The notes under the pieces were generated by a model. It was given only the letters and a program-made list of their open reading frames with translations. It ran no database searches and was not told where the DNA came from. Shown here one piece after another: positions 18,731-28,392 of a DNA stretch of 64,000 bases (position 1 is the first letter of the stretch; the number at the start of each line of letters is the position of its first letter). The translations under genes were made by a program, and so were the position numbers. This stretch comes from an uncultured Desulfatitalea sp. (GTDB lineage Bacteria > Desulfobacterota > Desulfobacteria > Desulfobacterales > Desulfosarcinaceae), in contig CALMNL010000006.1 in assembly GCA_937868765.1 (NCBI GenBank), forward strand, positions 1 through 64,000, written 5' to 3'.

Positions 18731-19258
18731 CTACGTTTCCAGTTCGATCTGCAGGGCTTCCAGGATGCGCGAGACCATGCCGTAGTAGCCGATGGTGGTG
18801 GTCAATTCCACGATCTGCGGGTCGTTGAGGAAGGCGCGGACAGCGCCGAAGATCTCGCCCGGGACGCGGATCTGCTCGGCCACGGCGTCGGTGTAGGCGA
18901 GTACGGCGCGCTCCTGGTCGTTGAAGCGATCCAGGGAGCTCCGCCAATCCGCCAGGGCGTCGATCTGCGGCTGGGTGACCCCCACCCGCCGGGCGATGGG
19001 CACGTGCTGGGTCCATTCGTAGGTGGCTTGGGCCAGGGCGCCGACGCGCAGGATGGCGATTTCGCGCAGGCGCGGGTCGAGGCTGCTTTTCATCAGGATG
19101 GTGTTGCCCAGCTTGAGGAAGGCGCGGCCTACCTCCGGGCTGTTGGCCATGACCTTGAAGAGGTTGAGGATTCTGCCGCCGCGGGCTTCCATCTTCTGAA
19201 AGAGCTCTTGCAGTTCCGGACTGGTTTGCTGCTTCTCCAGGATCGTAACTCTGGCCAT
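18731..19258 (-). CDS. Carboxymuconolactone decarboxylase / AhpD-like family protein without the redox cysteines
   Basis: A 175-residue all-helical protein of the CMD/AhpD fold. The family core is visible as REIAILRVGALAQATYEWTQHVPIARRVGV. The CxxC pair of peroxidase-type AhpD is absent; the motif reads EWTQH, as in decarboxylase-like members whose His takes part in catalysis. A redox role is therefore unlikely. It probably acts on a small organic acid or is a partner of the SDR gene that lies 85 bp upstream in the same direction. Confidence 0.85.
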   Translation of the reverse strand: MARVTILEKQQTSPELQELFQKMEARGGRILNLFKVMANSPEVGRAFLKLGNTILMKSSLDPRLREIAILRVGALAQATYEWTQHVPIARRVGVTQPQIDALADWRSSLDRFNDQERAVLAYTDAVAEQIRVPGEIFGAVRAFLNDPQIVELTTTIGYYGMVSRILEALQIELET

Positions 19259-19343
19259 ACGATTTCTCCCCGAAATTTATTGTTTGCAGCTTAGTATGAT
19301 TGGTTACCGGCCGCGCCTGCCTCCCTGCTGATTTGGCGCTTGG

Positions 19344-20144
19344 CTACCCGATCCGCGCACTCTGTCCGCCGTCGATGGGCAGCATTACGGAAGTAATGAA
19401 CCTGGCTTCGTCCGACGCCAGGAAGAGGGCGCCGTAGGCCGTGTCCCAGCCGTCGCCCATGCCGCCTTTGAGCGGCACGGCCTTGCTGCGGCGCTTGATC
19501 AGTTCTTCCTTGTCGATGTTCATGGCCTTGGAGATGCCTTCGATGGCCATGGGGGTGTTCATCAGGCCGGGCATGATGCAGTTGGCCCGGATGCCCTTGG
19601 CGGCGTACTGCATGGCGATGGTGTGGGTGAAGGCGTTGACCCCGGCTTTGGAGGTCTTGTAGGCCAGCATGGGGGTGGCGCACACGGCGGCGATGGAAGA
19701 GATGTTGACGATGGCGCCGCTCTCCTGTGCTTCCATGTGGGGCAGCACGTATTTGCAGGTGAGGAACATGCTGCGCAGGTTGATGTCGAAGACCCGGTCC
19801 CAGGTCTCCTCGGTGACCTGCACCGGTGTGCCGTCCCGTCCGCCGGTGCCCACGTTGTTGACCAGGATGTCGATCCGGCCGTAGCGTTCCATGCAGGCGG
19901 CGGCCATCTTTCGGCAATCATCGGGTTTGGTGATGTCGGCCTGGCAGACAAACGCCGTGCCGCCCTCTTTTTCGATGATCGCCAGGGTCTCTTCGGCCGA
20001 GGCCGGGTTGCGGTCCACCAACATCACCCGGGCGCCCTCCCGGGCGAACAGGATCGAAATGGCCCGACCATTGCCGACGGTGTCGCCGGGGGTCTGGCCG
20101 GCTCCGGTGACGATGGCTGCTTTGCTTTTCAAACGATTGGGCAT
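19344..20144 (-). CDS. Short-chain dehydrogenase/reductase (SDR)
   Basis: A 266-residue classical SDR. TGAGQTPGDTVGNGRAIS is a variant nucleotide-binding motif with a longer insertion between the glycines than the usual TGxxxGxG. NNVG replaces NNAG, the Ser is in IVNISSIAAV and the catalytic pair is in YKTSKAG. ATG 20144 follows GAGGAG (20153-20158). It probably forms an operon with the downstream CMD-like gene, which suggests a shared catabolic route; the substrate is unknown. Confidence 0.88.
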   Translation of the reverse strand: MPNRLKSKAAIVTGAGQTPGDTVGNGRAISILFAREGARVMLVDRNPASAEETLAIIEKEGGTAFVCQADITKPDDCRKMAAACMERYGRIDILVNNVGTGGRDGTPVQVTEETWDRVFDINLRSMFLTCKYVLPHMEAQESGAIVNISSIAAVCATPMLAYKTSKAGVNAFTHTIAMQYAAKGIRANCIMPGLMNTPMAIEGISKAMNIDKEELIKRRSKAVPLKGGMGDGWDTAYGALFLASDEARFITSVMLPIDGGQSARIG

Positions 20145-20374
20145 GTCTGCTTCTCCTCGCTGCCGATTGAAGGAGCTATAACCAGGGGTGTCAAAAGAGG
20201 TGAGATCGAACATGGATTGAAATTGTCATACAAATGGGCAAACCGCTTGTCAATCGCGATTCCGGTCGAGTGCCCAGGGCCCCGGATGGCATTGAATCCA
20301 GCAAAGGGTTGTCCACGGCTTCGAAAGCGTATAAGCCTTATCAAAAGCAAGGTCCCTTCAAAAGGAGCCCTCCC

Positions 20375-23254
20375 ATGCCCCTGCTGGAAGAACCGTATGG
20401 CGGACTATGCCGTGATCTGGCGACATCCATCCCGGCCGGCCGTTTGATCACCGATCCCCTGCGCACCCTGGCCTTTGGGACCGATGCCAGTTTCTACCGG
20501 CTGATTCCCAGGCTGGTGGTCAAAACCGAAGATGAGGAGGAGGTCGTGGCCGTGCTCCGGGCGGCGGACCGCCGTCGCCTGTCGGTGACCTTCCGGGCGG
20601 CCGGCACCAGCTTATCCGGTCAGGCGGTCAGCGAATCGATTTTGATGATCGCCGGCAGCGGCTGGCAGCGATACCGGATCCTGGATGATGGCCGGCGCAT
20701 CCGGTTGCAGCCCGGCATCATCGGCGCCCATGCCAACCGCTGGCTGGCGCCTTACGGTCGCAAGATCGGGCCGGACCCGGCCTCGATCAACGCGGCCATG
20801 ATCGGCGGCATCCTGGCCAATAACGCCAGCGGCATGTGCTGCGGGGTCGCCCAGAACAGCTATCACACGGTGGAAAGCCTGCGGTTGATCCTGGCCGATG
20901 GCACGCTGCTGGATACGTCCGACCCGCGCAGCCGGGAGGCCTTTTCCCAGAGCCACGGCGAGGTGCTGGCGCGGCTGGCCCTGTTGGCCGAGAAGGTGCG
21001 CCGACGGCCCGAACTGGCCGAGCGCATCCGGCACAAGTTCAAGATCAAAAACACCACCGGCTACAGCCTCAATGCCCTGGTGGATTACACCGACCCCTTC
21101 GACATCCTGGTGCATCTGATGGTGGGCTCCGAGGGTACTTTGGGGTTCGTCTCCGAAGTGGTCTACCGCACAGTGGTGGAACACCCCTTCAAGGCCAGTG
21201 CGTTGCTGGTCTTCGACGGCGTCGAGGGCGCCTGCCGGACCGCCGCGGTGTTGAAGGCGGCACCGGTGGCGGCCGTGGAACTCATGGACCGCGCCGCCCT
21301 GCGCTCGGTGGCGCACAAGGAGGGCATGCCGCCGATGCTCAAGGCCCTGCCGCCCGCCGCCGCCGCGCTGCTGGTCGAGACCCGGGCCGAGGGCAGCGAT
21401 GCGCTGGCCGCCAACGTTGCCGCCATCGCGGCCATCCTCGGGGGAACCAGCCGGTTGGCGGACCCGTCCGGTCCGGAGTGGCTGATCGAGAGCCCGGCCA
21501 CGGCGCTGCCCATTCGCTTCACCGCCGATGGCCGGGAGACTGCCCGTCTGTGGAACATCCGCAAGGGGCTCTTCCCTTCGGTGGGGGCGATGCGGCGCAG
21601 CGGCACCACCGTGATCATCGAGGATGTGGCCTTTCCCATCCAGCGTCTGGCCGCCGCCACCCTCGACCTCCAGCAAATGCTGCACCACTACCGATATGAT
21701 GAGGCCATCATCTTCGGCCATGCCCTGGAGGGGAACCTGCATTTCGTGTTCACCCAGGATTTCGGGACCCCCGAGGAAGTGGAGCGCTATCGCCGGCTCA
21801 TGGCGGCGGTGAGCGACATGGTGGTGACGCGCTACGACGGTTCGCTCAAGGCCGAGCACGGCACGGGCCGCAACATGGCACCGTTCGTGGCCCTGGAGTG
21901 GGGGCAGGAGGCCTACGACCTGATGCGCGAGATCAAGGCGATCTTCGACCCCAAGGGCCTGCTCAATCCCGGCGTAATCCTCAATGCCGATCCCCAGGCC
22001 CATCTCAAGCACCTCAAACCGTTGCCCCAGGCGCACCCCCTGGTGGACAAATGCATCGAGTGCGGCTTTTGCGAAGAGACCTGTCCTTCAAAAGCGCTGA
22101 CCCTGACGCCCCGGCAGCGCATCGTGGTGCAGCGCGAGATCGCGCGCCTTTCGCGCAGCGGCCGGGAGCCGGGCCGGCTCTCCCGGCTGCGGCGGGATTA
22201 CGACTACCAGGGCGAGCAGACCTGCGCCGCGGACGGGTTGTGTGCATTGAGCTGCCCGGTGAACATCAACACCGGCGACCACACCAAATACCTGCGGGGA
22301 CTGAAGGTGCACGGTGGCAGGGTGCAGCTGGCGGCCGACCTGGCGGCGCGCCACTTCGCTCTCTTGACCAGCGGCCTCCGGCTGGGGCTGGGCGCGCTCG
22401 AGATGGCCCAACGACTGTTGGGGCCGAAAGTCATGCAGCGGGCAGCCGACGCCGTACGGCGGTGTTCGGGCAACCGCGTGCCCCGCTGGACCCCCTGTTT
22501 GCCGGGAGCGGCTGCTCCCATTGGTCCGCTGCCCGCCGTCTCTGCCGATGGGCCCAGGGTGGTGTACTTCCCCAGCTGCGTCAGCCGGACCATGGGGCCG
22601 GCGCCGGGGGACCGCCGATCCGAATCCCTTGTCGAGGTCACCCGGCGGCTGCTGTCCAAGGCAGGGTTCAACATCGTCTACCCTGCCGACATGGCGAGTC
22701 TTTGTTGCGGCATGCCCTTCGAGAGCAAGGGGTTTGAGCGCCAGGCCGATGAAAAAGCCGCAGAGTTGAACCGGGCTTTGCTGGCAGCCTCCGAAGGAGG
22801 CCGCTATCCGGTATTGTGCGATACGAGCCCCTGCACCGAGCGCATGCACCGGACCCTGGACAAGCGCCTGCAGCTTTACGAGCCGGTGGCTTTCATCTGG
22901 CACCATCTGCTGCCGCGCTTGCATGTCTCAGCGGTCGACGCCGCCGTGGCCGTGCACGTGACCTGTAGCTCCCGCAAAATGGGCCTGGCCGAGCTGTTCT
23001 TGGCCGTGGCCCGGCGGTGCGCCGTCCGGGTGGTGGTGCCCGAGGGGGTGGATTGCTGCGGTTTTGCCGGCGACCGCGGCTTCAGCCATCCCGAGTTGAA
23101 CCGTTCGGCGTTGACCCATTTGCGGCCGGCCGTGGCAGCGGTCTGCCGCGACGGCTATTCCAACAGCCGCACTTGCGAAATAGGCCTGTCCGAGCATGGC
23201 GGTATCCACTACCGGTCGATTCTCTACCTGCTGGACGAATGCACCCGTGCATAG
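20375..23254 (+). CDS. FAD-linked oxidase / Fe-S oxidoreductase fusion (D-2-hydroxyacid dehydrogenase, D-lactate or 2-hydroxyglutarate type)
   Basis: A 959-residue fusion protein. The N-terminal FAD_binding_4 domain (about 40-260) contains FRAAGTSLSGQAV and PASINAAMIGGILANNASGM; the FAD-oxidase C-terminal domain follows to about 540. Two ferredoxin-type clusters come next: CIECGFCEETCP near residue 559 and a variant CAADGLCALSCP near 615 in which one cysteine position is Asp-Gly. The C-terminal part has two CCG domains (CCGMPFESKG; CCGFAGDRGF). This layout is that of YdiJ-like D-lactate / D-2-hydroxyglutarate dehydrogenases that feed electrons to quinones or Etf. AAAGGAG at 20361-20367 fixes ATG 20375. 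Confidence 0.92.
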   Translation: MPLLEEPYGGLCRDLATSIPAGRLITDPLRTLAFGTDASFYRLIPRLVVKTEDEEEVVAVLRAADRRRLSVTFRAAGTSLSGQAVSESILMIAGSGWQRYRILDDGRRIRLQPGIIGAHANRWLAPYGRKIGPDPASINAAMIGGILANNASGMCCGVAQNSYHTVESLRLILADGTLLDTSDPRSREAFSQSHGEVLARLALLAEKVRRRPELAERIRHKFKIKNTTGYSLNALVDYTDPFDILVHLMVGSEGTLGFVSEVVYRTVVEHPFKASALLVFDGVEGACRTAAVLKAAPVAAVELMDRAALRSVAHKEGMPPMLKALPPAAAALLVETRAEGSDALAANVAAIAAILGGTSRLADPSGPEWLIESPATALPIRFTADGRETARLWNIRKGLFPSVGAMRRSGTTVIIEDVAFPIQRLAAATLDLQQMLHHYRYDEAIIFGHALEGNLHFVFTQDFGTPEEVERYRRLMAAVSDMVVTRYDGSLKAEHGTGRNMAPFVALEWGQEAYDLMREIKAIFDPKGLLNPGVILNADPQAHLKHLKPLPQAHPLVDKCIECGFCEETCPSKALTLTPRQRIVVQREIARLSRSGREPGRLSRLRRDYDYQGEQTCAADGLCALSCPVNINTGDHTKYLRGLKVHGGRVQLAADLAARHFALLTSGLRLGLGALEMAQRLLGPKVMQRAADAVRRCSGNRVPRWTPCLPGAAAPIGPLPAVSADGPRVVYFPSCVSRTMGPAPGDRRSESLVEVTRRLLSKAGFNIVYPADMASLCCGMPFESKGFERQADEKAAELNRALLAASEGGRYPVLCDTSPCTERMHRTLDKRLQLYEPVAFIWHHLLPRLHVSAVDAAVAVHVTCSSRKMGLAELFLAVARRCAVRVVVPEGVDCCGFAGDRGFSHPELNRSALTHLRPAVAAVCRDGYSNSRTCEIGLSEHGGIHYRSILYLLDECTRA

Positions 23255-23344
23255 GGTCCCTTTTTTACGCATTGGCAACGCCTGGAGGCCGTCCTATCTT
23301 TCAGGCATCAATAACCCCGCACCCAGACACAAAGGAGGTGTCCC

Positions 23345-23926
23345 ATGGCCCAGAAGAAAATCCTGATGATCGTCGGCGATTATGTCGAGGACTACGAGGT
23401 GATGGTGCCGTTCCAGGCGCTATTGATGGTCGGCCACCAGGTGCATGCCGTGTGCCCGGACAAGAAGGCCGGCGAAGCGGTCAAGACCGCCATCCATGAT
23501 TTCGAAGGCGACCAGACCTACAGCGAAAAGCGCGGCCACAACTTCGCCCTCAACGCCACCTTCGATGAGGTCAAGGCCGAAAACTACGATGCCCTCGTGA
23601 TCCCGGGCGGCCGTGCTCCCGAGTACATCCGCCTCAACCAGCGCGTCCTGGAGATGGTGCGTCATTTCGCCTCGACCGGCAAGCCCATCGCCGCCATCTG
23701 CCACGGCGCCCAGTTGCTGGCCGCGGCCGGCGTGCTGGAGGGCCGCAGCTGCTCCGCCTATCCGGCCGTAGGGCCCGACGTGAACCGGGCCGGTGGCAAA
23801 TACGTGGAGATCGCCGTGGACCAGGCTCACGCCGACGGCAACCTGATCAGCGCCCCGGCCTGGCCGGCCCATCCCCAGTGGCTGGCCAAGTTCCTGGCGG
23901 TATTGGGTACTCGAATCACCTTATAG
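23345..23926 (+). CDS. DJ-1/PfpI-family protein
   Basis: A 193-residue protein of the class I glutamine-amidotransferase-like fold. The nucleophile elbow is [14 protein letters not shown] with the reactive Cys, and the acidic partner lies in [12 protein letters not shown]. Family members are chaperones, glyoxalases or proteases; the motif does not separate these. AAAGGAGG precedes the ATG. It follows the FAD/Fe-S gene by 90 bp in the same direction, so co-expression is possible, for example to handle reactive aldehydes. Confidence 0.88.
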   Translation: MAQKKILMIVGDYVEDYEVMVPFQALLMVGHQVHAVCPDKKAGEAVKTAIHDFEGDQTYSEKRGHNFALNATFDEVKAENYDALVIPGGRAPEYIRLNQRVLEMVRHFASTGKPIAAICHGAQLLAAAGVLEGRSCSAYPAVGPDVNRAGGKYVEIAVDQAHADGNLISAPAWPAHPQWLAKFLAVLGTRITL

Positions 23927-24236
23927 CACCGAGATCCCCGGGCCGGCCCTGGCTGACAGCAGATCGCCCGCCGCGCGGTCCCATCGGCCGGACCGGGGAG
24001 GCTCCGGCAGCGAGCCAAAGCCCCTTCGCAGGTTCCAATTTGTTGCATAAGCTGTTGACAGCGCAGAAACGGCTGGACTATAAATTCATAAAACCTGACA
24101 AACGTCTGGCAGCCTACCTGAAGAATGATACATCGGGAGCACAACCGTATCATTCGATGATCAGATATTGCGTTGATACAAGTCACGTATCTTTGGAAGA
24201 TAGATAAACAAGCGCCTTGCTTCGAAGGGTAAGGTG
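23927..24236. other. Intergenic region with repeated GTATC half-sites
   Basis: About 310 bases with no gene. The part next to the TetR gene carries several inverted repeats, annotated separately at 24124-24191. The left half looks GC-rich and featureless. Confidence 0.5.
24124..24191. promoter_or_regulatory. Cluster of inverted GATAC/GTATC repeats before a TetR gene
   Basis: AATGATAC (24124-24131) and GTATCATT (24147-24154) are a perfect 8-bp inverted repeat with a 15-bp spacer. A second smaller repeat follows, GATAC (24175-24179) and GTATC (24187-24191). Four half-sites in 70 bp directly upstream of a TetR-type gene suggest its own operator region. This is inferred from position and symmetry only. 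Confidence 0.45.
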
Positions 24237-24860
24237 ATGCGCAAGATAAAGACGAAGATCAAGAACCCCGATCTGGTGGAGAAGCGGCGGAATCAGATTT
24301 CACAGGCGGCGTTGGCGCTTTTCAGGGAAAAGGGCTTCCACGCCACGAGCATGCGGACGATATGCCAGAAAGCCAAGGTCAACCTTGGTAGTTTTTACGA
24401 TTACTTTGGCAGCAAAGAGGATATCCTGGTTCATCTCTACAAGGAGATAATGAACCGGAAACTTCACTGGGCCCCGGCCGATGGAAAGCCGGCTGACTTC
24501 AAAGATATCGAGGACCTGCTGCGCCTGTCGATGTCCAACGCATGGAGCAGGGATAACAACGCCATCCAGCTGCTCTACCAGGAAACGACGAGCCTCGACA
24601 AGAAGACCAGGAAGGAAGTATTCCAGATCGAATCGAACTTTGTCAAGTGGGTGGCTGAAAAATTCCGGGAGGGGTTGTCGCTTCCTTCCGTGAGCACCGA
24701 ATTGGAGCTGGCCGCCAATATGCTCGTCTATGTCAATGCGTTCATCCCGTTGCGCGGCTGGAACATGAGCCACATTAAACAAGAAGAAATCCTCGATTTT
24801 GCGGTCGGCATGTTCATGACGATCCTCAAGGCGCTGTCCCAACGGGAGGCGATCAGATAA
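24237..24860 (+). CDS. TetR-family transcriptional regulator
   Basis: A 207-residue regulator with helix-turn-helix residues ALFREKGFHATSMRTICQKA followed by the hallmark NLGSFYDYFGSKEDIL. The C-terminal domain is helical, with aromatic residues lining a likely ligand pocket. It is the gene immediately upstream of the Liv transporter operon (150 bp), so it probably regulates it; the repeats at 24124-24191 are candidate binding sites. A GTG three bases upstream is possible, but ATG 24237 is the simpler start. Confidence 0.88.
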   Translation: MRKIKTKIKNPDLVEKRRNQISQAALALFREKGFHATSMRTICQKAKVNLGSFYDYFGSKEDILVHLYKEIMNRKLHWAPADGKPADFKDIEDLLRLSMSNAWSRDNNAIQLLYQETTSLDKKTRKEVFQIESNFVKWVAEKFREGLSLPSVSTELELAANMLVYVNAFIPLRGWNMSHIKQEEILDFAVGMFMTILKALSQREAIR

Positions 24861-25010
24861 CGGCCGGGAGAAAACGATTTTTGTTTCCCGAAGCGCGCAG
24901 GAATCCGGCCGGGTGCCGCAAGGCTAGATTTCAGATCCAAAATGGCGGTTGGCGCAAAAGCCGGCTAGGACAGTACCATTGTAAGCTCTAATAAAATAAA
25001 GGAGGGTGCA

Positions 25011-26405
25011 ATGAAGACGATGAGGTTTTTGTTCATGGCGACGGCGGTGCTCTGCTCTCTTGGATTGGTGCTTCAATCGGCCTCCGCCGCGGACATGGTT
25101 CCCAAGGCGGCCTTTGATTTCAAAAATTTCCCCGACATGTCCGATTTCGATCCAAACAAACCGATGCCATTGAAGGGAGATACCATCAAGATCGCCGTGG
25201 TGGCTTCCCATTCCGGTCCCGCTGCGTCCGTGGGTGAGATCTACTGGATCAGCGTGCTGTGGGCGGCCCACATGGTCAACAAGCAGGGCGGCATCATGGT
25301 GGACGGCAAGAAGAAGATGGTGGAGGTGCTCAAGGCCGATACCCAATCCAAACCGGATATCACCAAAAAAGTGTGCGAAAGGATGATCCTGCAGGAGAAA
25401 GTCGATTTCCTGTGGGGCACCAACGGCAGCCACCTGCAAAAGGTGATCAACCAGGTGGCGGACAAGTACAAGAAAATTTCGGTGAACGCGGCCTCCCTCT
25501 CCGACGAGTTGCAGGAAGTGCCGGATTTCTCCCGCTATGCCTTCATGACTACCTTTTCCACCGAGCAGATCGGGCGCGGCCTGGCATACTACTACGGCCA
25601 GATCCGCAAAAAGGAGAAAAAGTTCTACATCCTTTGCCAGGACTACCTTTTCGGGCACTCCATGGCCGAAGGGTTCAAGAAGGGGCTCAAGGAGTACTAC
25701 CCGGATGCCGAGATCGTCGGCGAAGACTACCACAAGCTGTTCCTGACCGATTTCGCCCCTTACCTGACCAAGATCAAGGCCTCCGGCGCCGAGGTGGTCT
25801 ACACCGGCGACTGGATTCCGGATGCGGCCAATCTGCTCAAGCAGGCTCGCCAGATGGGCATCATGCTGCCGTTTGCCGACATCTTCATGGATGAACCCCG
25901 CTTCCTCACCGAGGTGGGCGTCGAAGGCACCAAGGGCATCATCAACCTGGCCCAGTACGGCAATGGCAATCCGGCCTTCAAGAACGATGACCAGATCAAG
26001 GTTTACAGGGCGTGGAACGATTTGTGGAAGAACAAATGGAAAGAGCCTTACAACACCGTGCTCTACACCCATCCCTTCGGCAATATCGGCGCTTACATCG
26101 GGTCGACCTACTGGCTGCTGAGCGTGGTGACGCGTGCGGGCAGCACCGATCCGGAAAAGATCATCAAGGTCTGGGAAGGCGATACCTATCAGTTGCCCAG
26201 CGGCCAGATCCTGGAAATGCGCGCCTGCGACCACAAGCAGATTACCCCATTGACCGTCAATGAATTTGTGCCGCCGGCGGAGCAGAAGCAATCGTTCAAT
26301 ATTCCGCCTTATTACTGGTTCGAAGGCTGCTCCAACGTCGGGCCGTCGACCCTGCTGCCCATGGACAAGGTCGTACCCAAGGCGGATCCCAAACTCTGCA
26401 AATAG
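25011..26405 (+). CDS. Branched-chain amino acid-type ABC transporter, substrate-binding protein
   Basis: A 464-residue periplasmic protein. A Sec signal peptide (MKTMRFLFMATAVLCSLGLVLQSASAA) precedes a type I periplasmic-binding domain (LivJ-like), seen in KIAVVASHSGPAASVGE and the later FYILCQDYLFGHSMAEG. AAAGGAGGG at about 25000-25006 fixes the start. It is longer than LivJ (about 365 residues), typical of relatives that bind aromatic acids, amides or urea, so the ligand may not be an amino acid. It opens a five-gene liv operon. Confidence 0.9.
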   Translation: MKTMRFLFMATAVLCSLGLVLQSASAADMVPKAAFDFKNFPDMSDFDPNKPMPLKGDTIKIAVVASHSGPAASVGEIYWISVLWAAHMVNKQGGIMVDGKKKMVEVLKADTQSKPDITKKVCERMILQEKVDFLWGTNGSHLQKVINQVADKYKKISVNAASLSDELQEVPDFSRYAFMTTFSTEQIGRGLAYYYGQIRKKEKKFYILCQDYLFGHSMAEGFKKGLKEYYPDAEIVGEDYHKLFLTDFAPYLTKIKASGAEVVYTGDWIPDAANLLKQARQMGIMLPFADIFMDEPRFLTEVGVEGTKGIINLAQYGNGNPAFKNDDQIKVYRAWNDLWKNKWKEPYNTVLYTHPFGNIGAYIGSTYWLLSVVTRAGSTDPEKIIKVWEGDTYQLPSGQILEMRACDHKQITPLTVNEFVPPAEQKQSFNIPPYYWFEGCSNVGPSTLLPMDKVVPKADPKLCK

Positions 26406-26536
26406 GGACCGCGGCGCCGCCCGGCGTCGGTGATAGAACAGAAGCATTTGCAAGGTGATCCTGAGGGTGGCCCGCCTGGCCATGTTCCACAGGTGGGCCG
26501 CCCGTTTGCCAAGGCAGTACAAGGAGTTGTCTTTCT

Positions 26537-27409
26537 ATGGATGCATCCGTTGCGATGTACGTGGCCCAGGGTATCCACGGGCTGGCTTACGGCATGGTGC
26601 TGTTTCTGGTGGCCTCGGGTTTGACGCTGATCTTCGGCATGATGGGCGTGCTCAACCTGGCCCATGCGTCGTTTTTCATGCTTTCGGCCTACTTCGGCTA
26701 CCAGATGGTGGCCTGGACCGGCAGCTTCTGGGCGGCCCTTTTGGTGGCGCCGGTGATCACCGCGGTTTTCGGGATCTTGCTCGAGCGCTTTTTGCTCAAA
26801 AAGGTCCACGCCTTCGGCCACATGGGCGAACTGATCCTCACCGTGGGGGTTTCGCTCATCGTGCTCGACGGCGTCAAGGCGGTCTGGGGCACCGAGAGCC
26901 TGCCGCTCAAGATGCCGCCGGTGCTCGAAGGCCTGGTGCAGATCGCCGGCATGCAGTACCCGATCTACCGGCTGTTCATCATCGCCATGGCCCTGGTGCT
27001 TTTGGGCATCCTGTCGCTGGTGCTCTTTAAGACCCGCCTGGGCATGGTGGTGCGCGCGGCGGTCTCGGACGCCGAGATGGTCAACGCCCTCGGCATCAAC
27101 GTGCCCCTGGTCTTCATGTTCGTGTTCGGCGTGGGCACCTGGATGGCCGGCGTGGCCGGCGTGGCCATCGCCCCGATTCTCACAGTGTTCCCCGGTCTGG
27201 CCGACCAGATGGGCATGGACGCCTTCATCGTGGTGGTGGTGGGCGGCTTCGGCAGCCTGGGCGGCGCCTTCCTGGTATCGATCATCGGCGGGCTGATCAG
27301 CTCCTACGGGGTGCAGTTCCTGTCCCAGTACGCCGCGGTGCTCATGTTCGTCTTCATGGCCGTGGCCCTTGCCATCAAGCCCAAAGGTCTATTCGGAGAA
27401 CGCGACTGA
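26537..27409 (+). CDS. livH: ABC transporter permease, LivH type
   Basis: A 290-residue inner-membrane permease with about eight helices. The LivH core reads GLAYGMVLFLVASGLTLIFG at the start and GGFGSLGGAFLVSIIGGLI towards the end, the conserved region that contacts the ATPase. AAGGAG at 26521-26526 serves ATG 26537. It overlaps livM by one base (TGATG). It forms the transport channel with LivM. Confidence 0.95.
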   Translation: MDASVAMYVAQGIHGLAYGMVLFLVASGLTLIFGMMGVLNLAHASFFMLSAYFGYQMVAWTGSFWAALLVAPVITAVFGILLERFLLKKVHAFGHMGELILTVGVSLIVLDGVKAVWGTESLPLKMPPVLEGLVQIAGMQYPIYRLFIIAMALVLLGILSLVLFKTRLGMVVRAAVSDAEMVNALGINVPLVFMFVFGVGTWMAGVAGVAIAPILTVFPGLADQMGMDAFIVVVVGGFGSLGGAFLVSIIGGLISSYGVQFLSQYAAVLMFVFMAVALAIKPKGLFGERD

Positions 27410-28392
27410 TGAACAACAAGAGCAGATGGGCACTGTGGATCGCAGGGGCGGTCGCATTGTTTTTATACCCCCGGCTTTTCGGCATCTACTACGCCAATAT
27501 CTTCGTTACCTTCGCCATCTACGCCCTTTACGCGGTCAGCTTGAATCTTTTGCTGGGCTACACCGGGCTGCTGAGCTTCGGGCACGCCATGTACTTTGGC
27601 ACCGGCGCCTACGGCACGGCTCTGGCCCTGACCCATATCAAGGGGCTGCCCTTGGTCCCGGCCCTGCTGGCCGGCTTTTTCGCGGCCTTTTTCCTGGCCA
27701 TCTGCGTCGCCCCCCTGGTGGTGCGGGTGGGCGGCAACGCCTTTGCCATGATGCACCTGGCCTTCGGCCAGTTGATGTTCGTGCTGGCGCTCAAACTGCG
27801 GCACATCACCGGCGGCGAGGACGGCGTGGGCGGCTTTCCCATCCCGCCGCTGTCGATCCCGGGCCTTTTCTCCCTGGACATGGGCGACCCGATCCTTTTC
27901 TACTACTTCGCCGTGGCCGTGATCGCAGCCAGCCTCTGGCTGCTGTGGTTCTTCACCAAGACCCCCTTTGGCCAGATCATGGTGGCCGTGCGGGACAACA
28001 CCAAGCGCGTGGACTACCTGGGCTTTAGGGTGCCCCACACCAAGGCCGTGGTCTATGTGATCGCCGGCGCCTTTGCCGGCATGGCCGGCGCCGTCTACGC
28101 CCTGTTCCAGAACCTGGTGGCCGCCTACGACGCCTACGGCATCCTAACCTCGTTCGTGCCCGTGATGATGACCATGGTGGGCGGCATCGGCCAGTTCTTC
28201 GGCCCCATTTGCGGCGCCGGCATCTTCGGTGTGCTCGACGAGCTCACCACCCGCTACACCGACCGGGTGGAGCTGGTGCTCGGCCTGGTGCTCGTGCTGG
28301 TGATCATGTACGCCCCCTATGGCTTTACCGGCTTTTTGACCTATCTGCGCATGCGCTGGAGCGCCAGCCGTGCCCAAAGGAGCCCTGCGTGA
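27409..28392 (+). CDS. livM: ABC transporter permease, LivM type
   Basis: A 327-residue inner-membrane permease with about nine to ten helices. Family signatures are NLLLGYTGLLSFGHAMYFGTGAYG and, for the ATPase contact, GGIGQFFGPICGAGIF. Its ATG shares the base A with the TGA of livH, and its own stop overlaps the GTG start of livG, so the permeases and ATPases are translated as a coupled chain. Confidence 0.95.
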   Translation: MNNKSRWALWIAGAVALFLYPRLFGIYYANIFVTFAIYALYAVSLNLLLGYTGLLSFGHAMYFGTGAYGTALALTHIKGLPLVPALLAGFFAAFFLAICVAPLVVRVGGNAFAMMHLAFGQLMFVLALKLRHITGGEDGVGGFPIPPLSIPGLFSLDMGDPILFYYFAVAVIAASLWLLWFFTKTPFGQIMVAVRDNTKRVDYLGFRVPHTKAVVYVIAGAFAGMAGAVYALFQNLVAAYDAYGILTSFVPVMMTMVGGIGQFFGPICGAGIFGVLDELTTRYTDRVELVLGLVLVLVIMYAPYGFTGFLTYLRMRWSASRAQRSPA

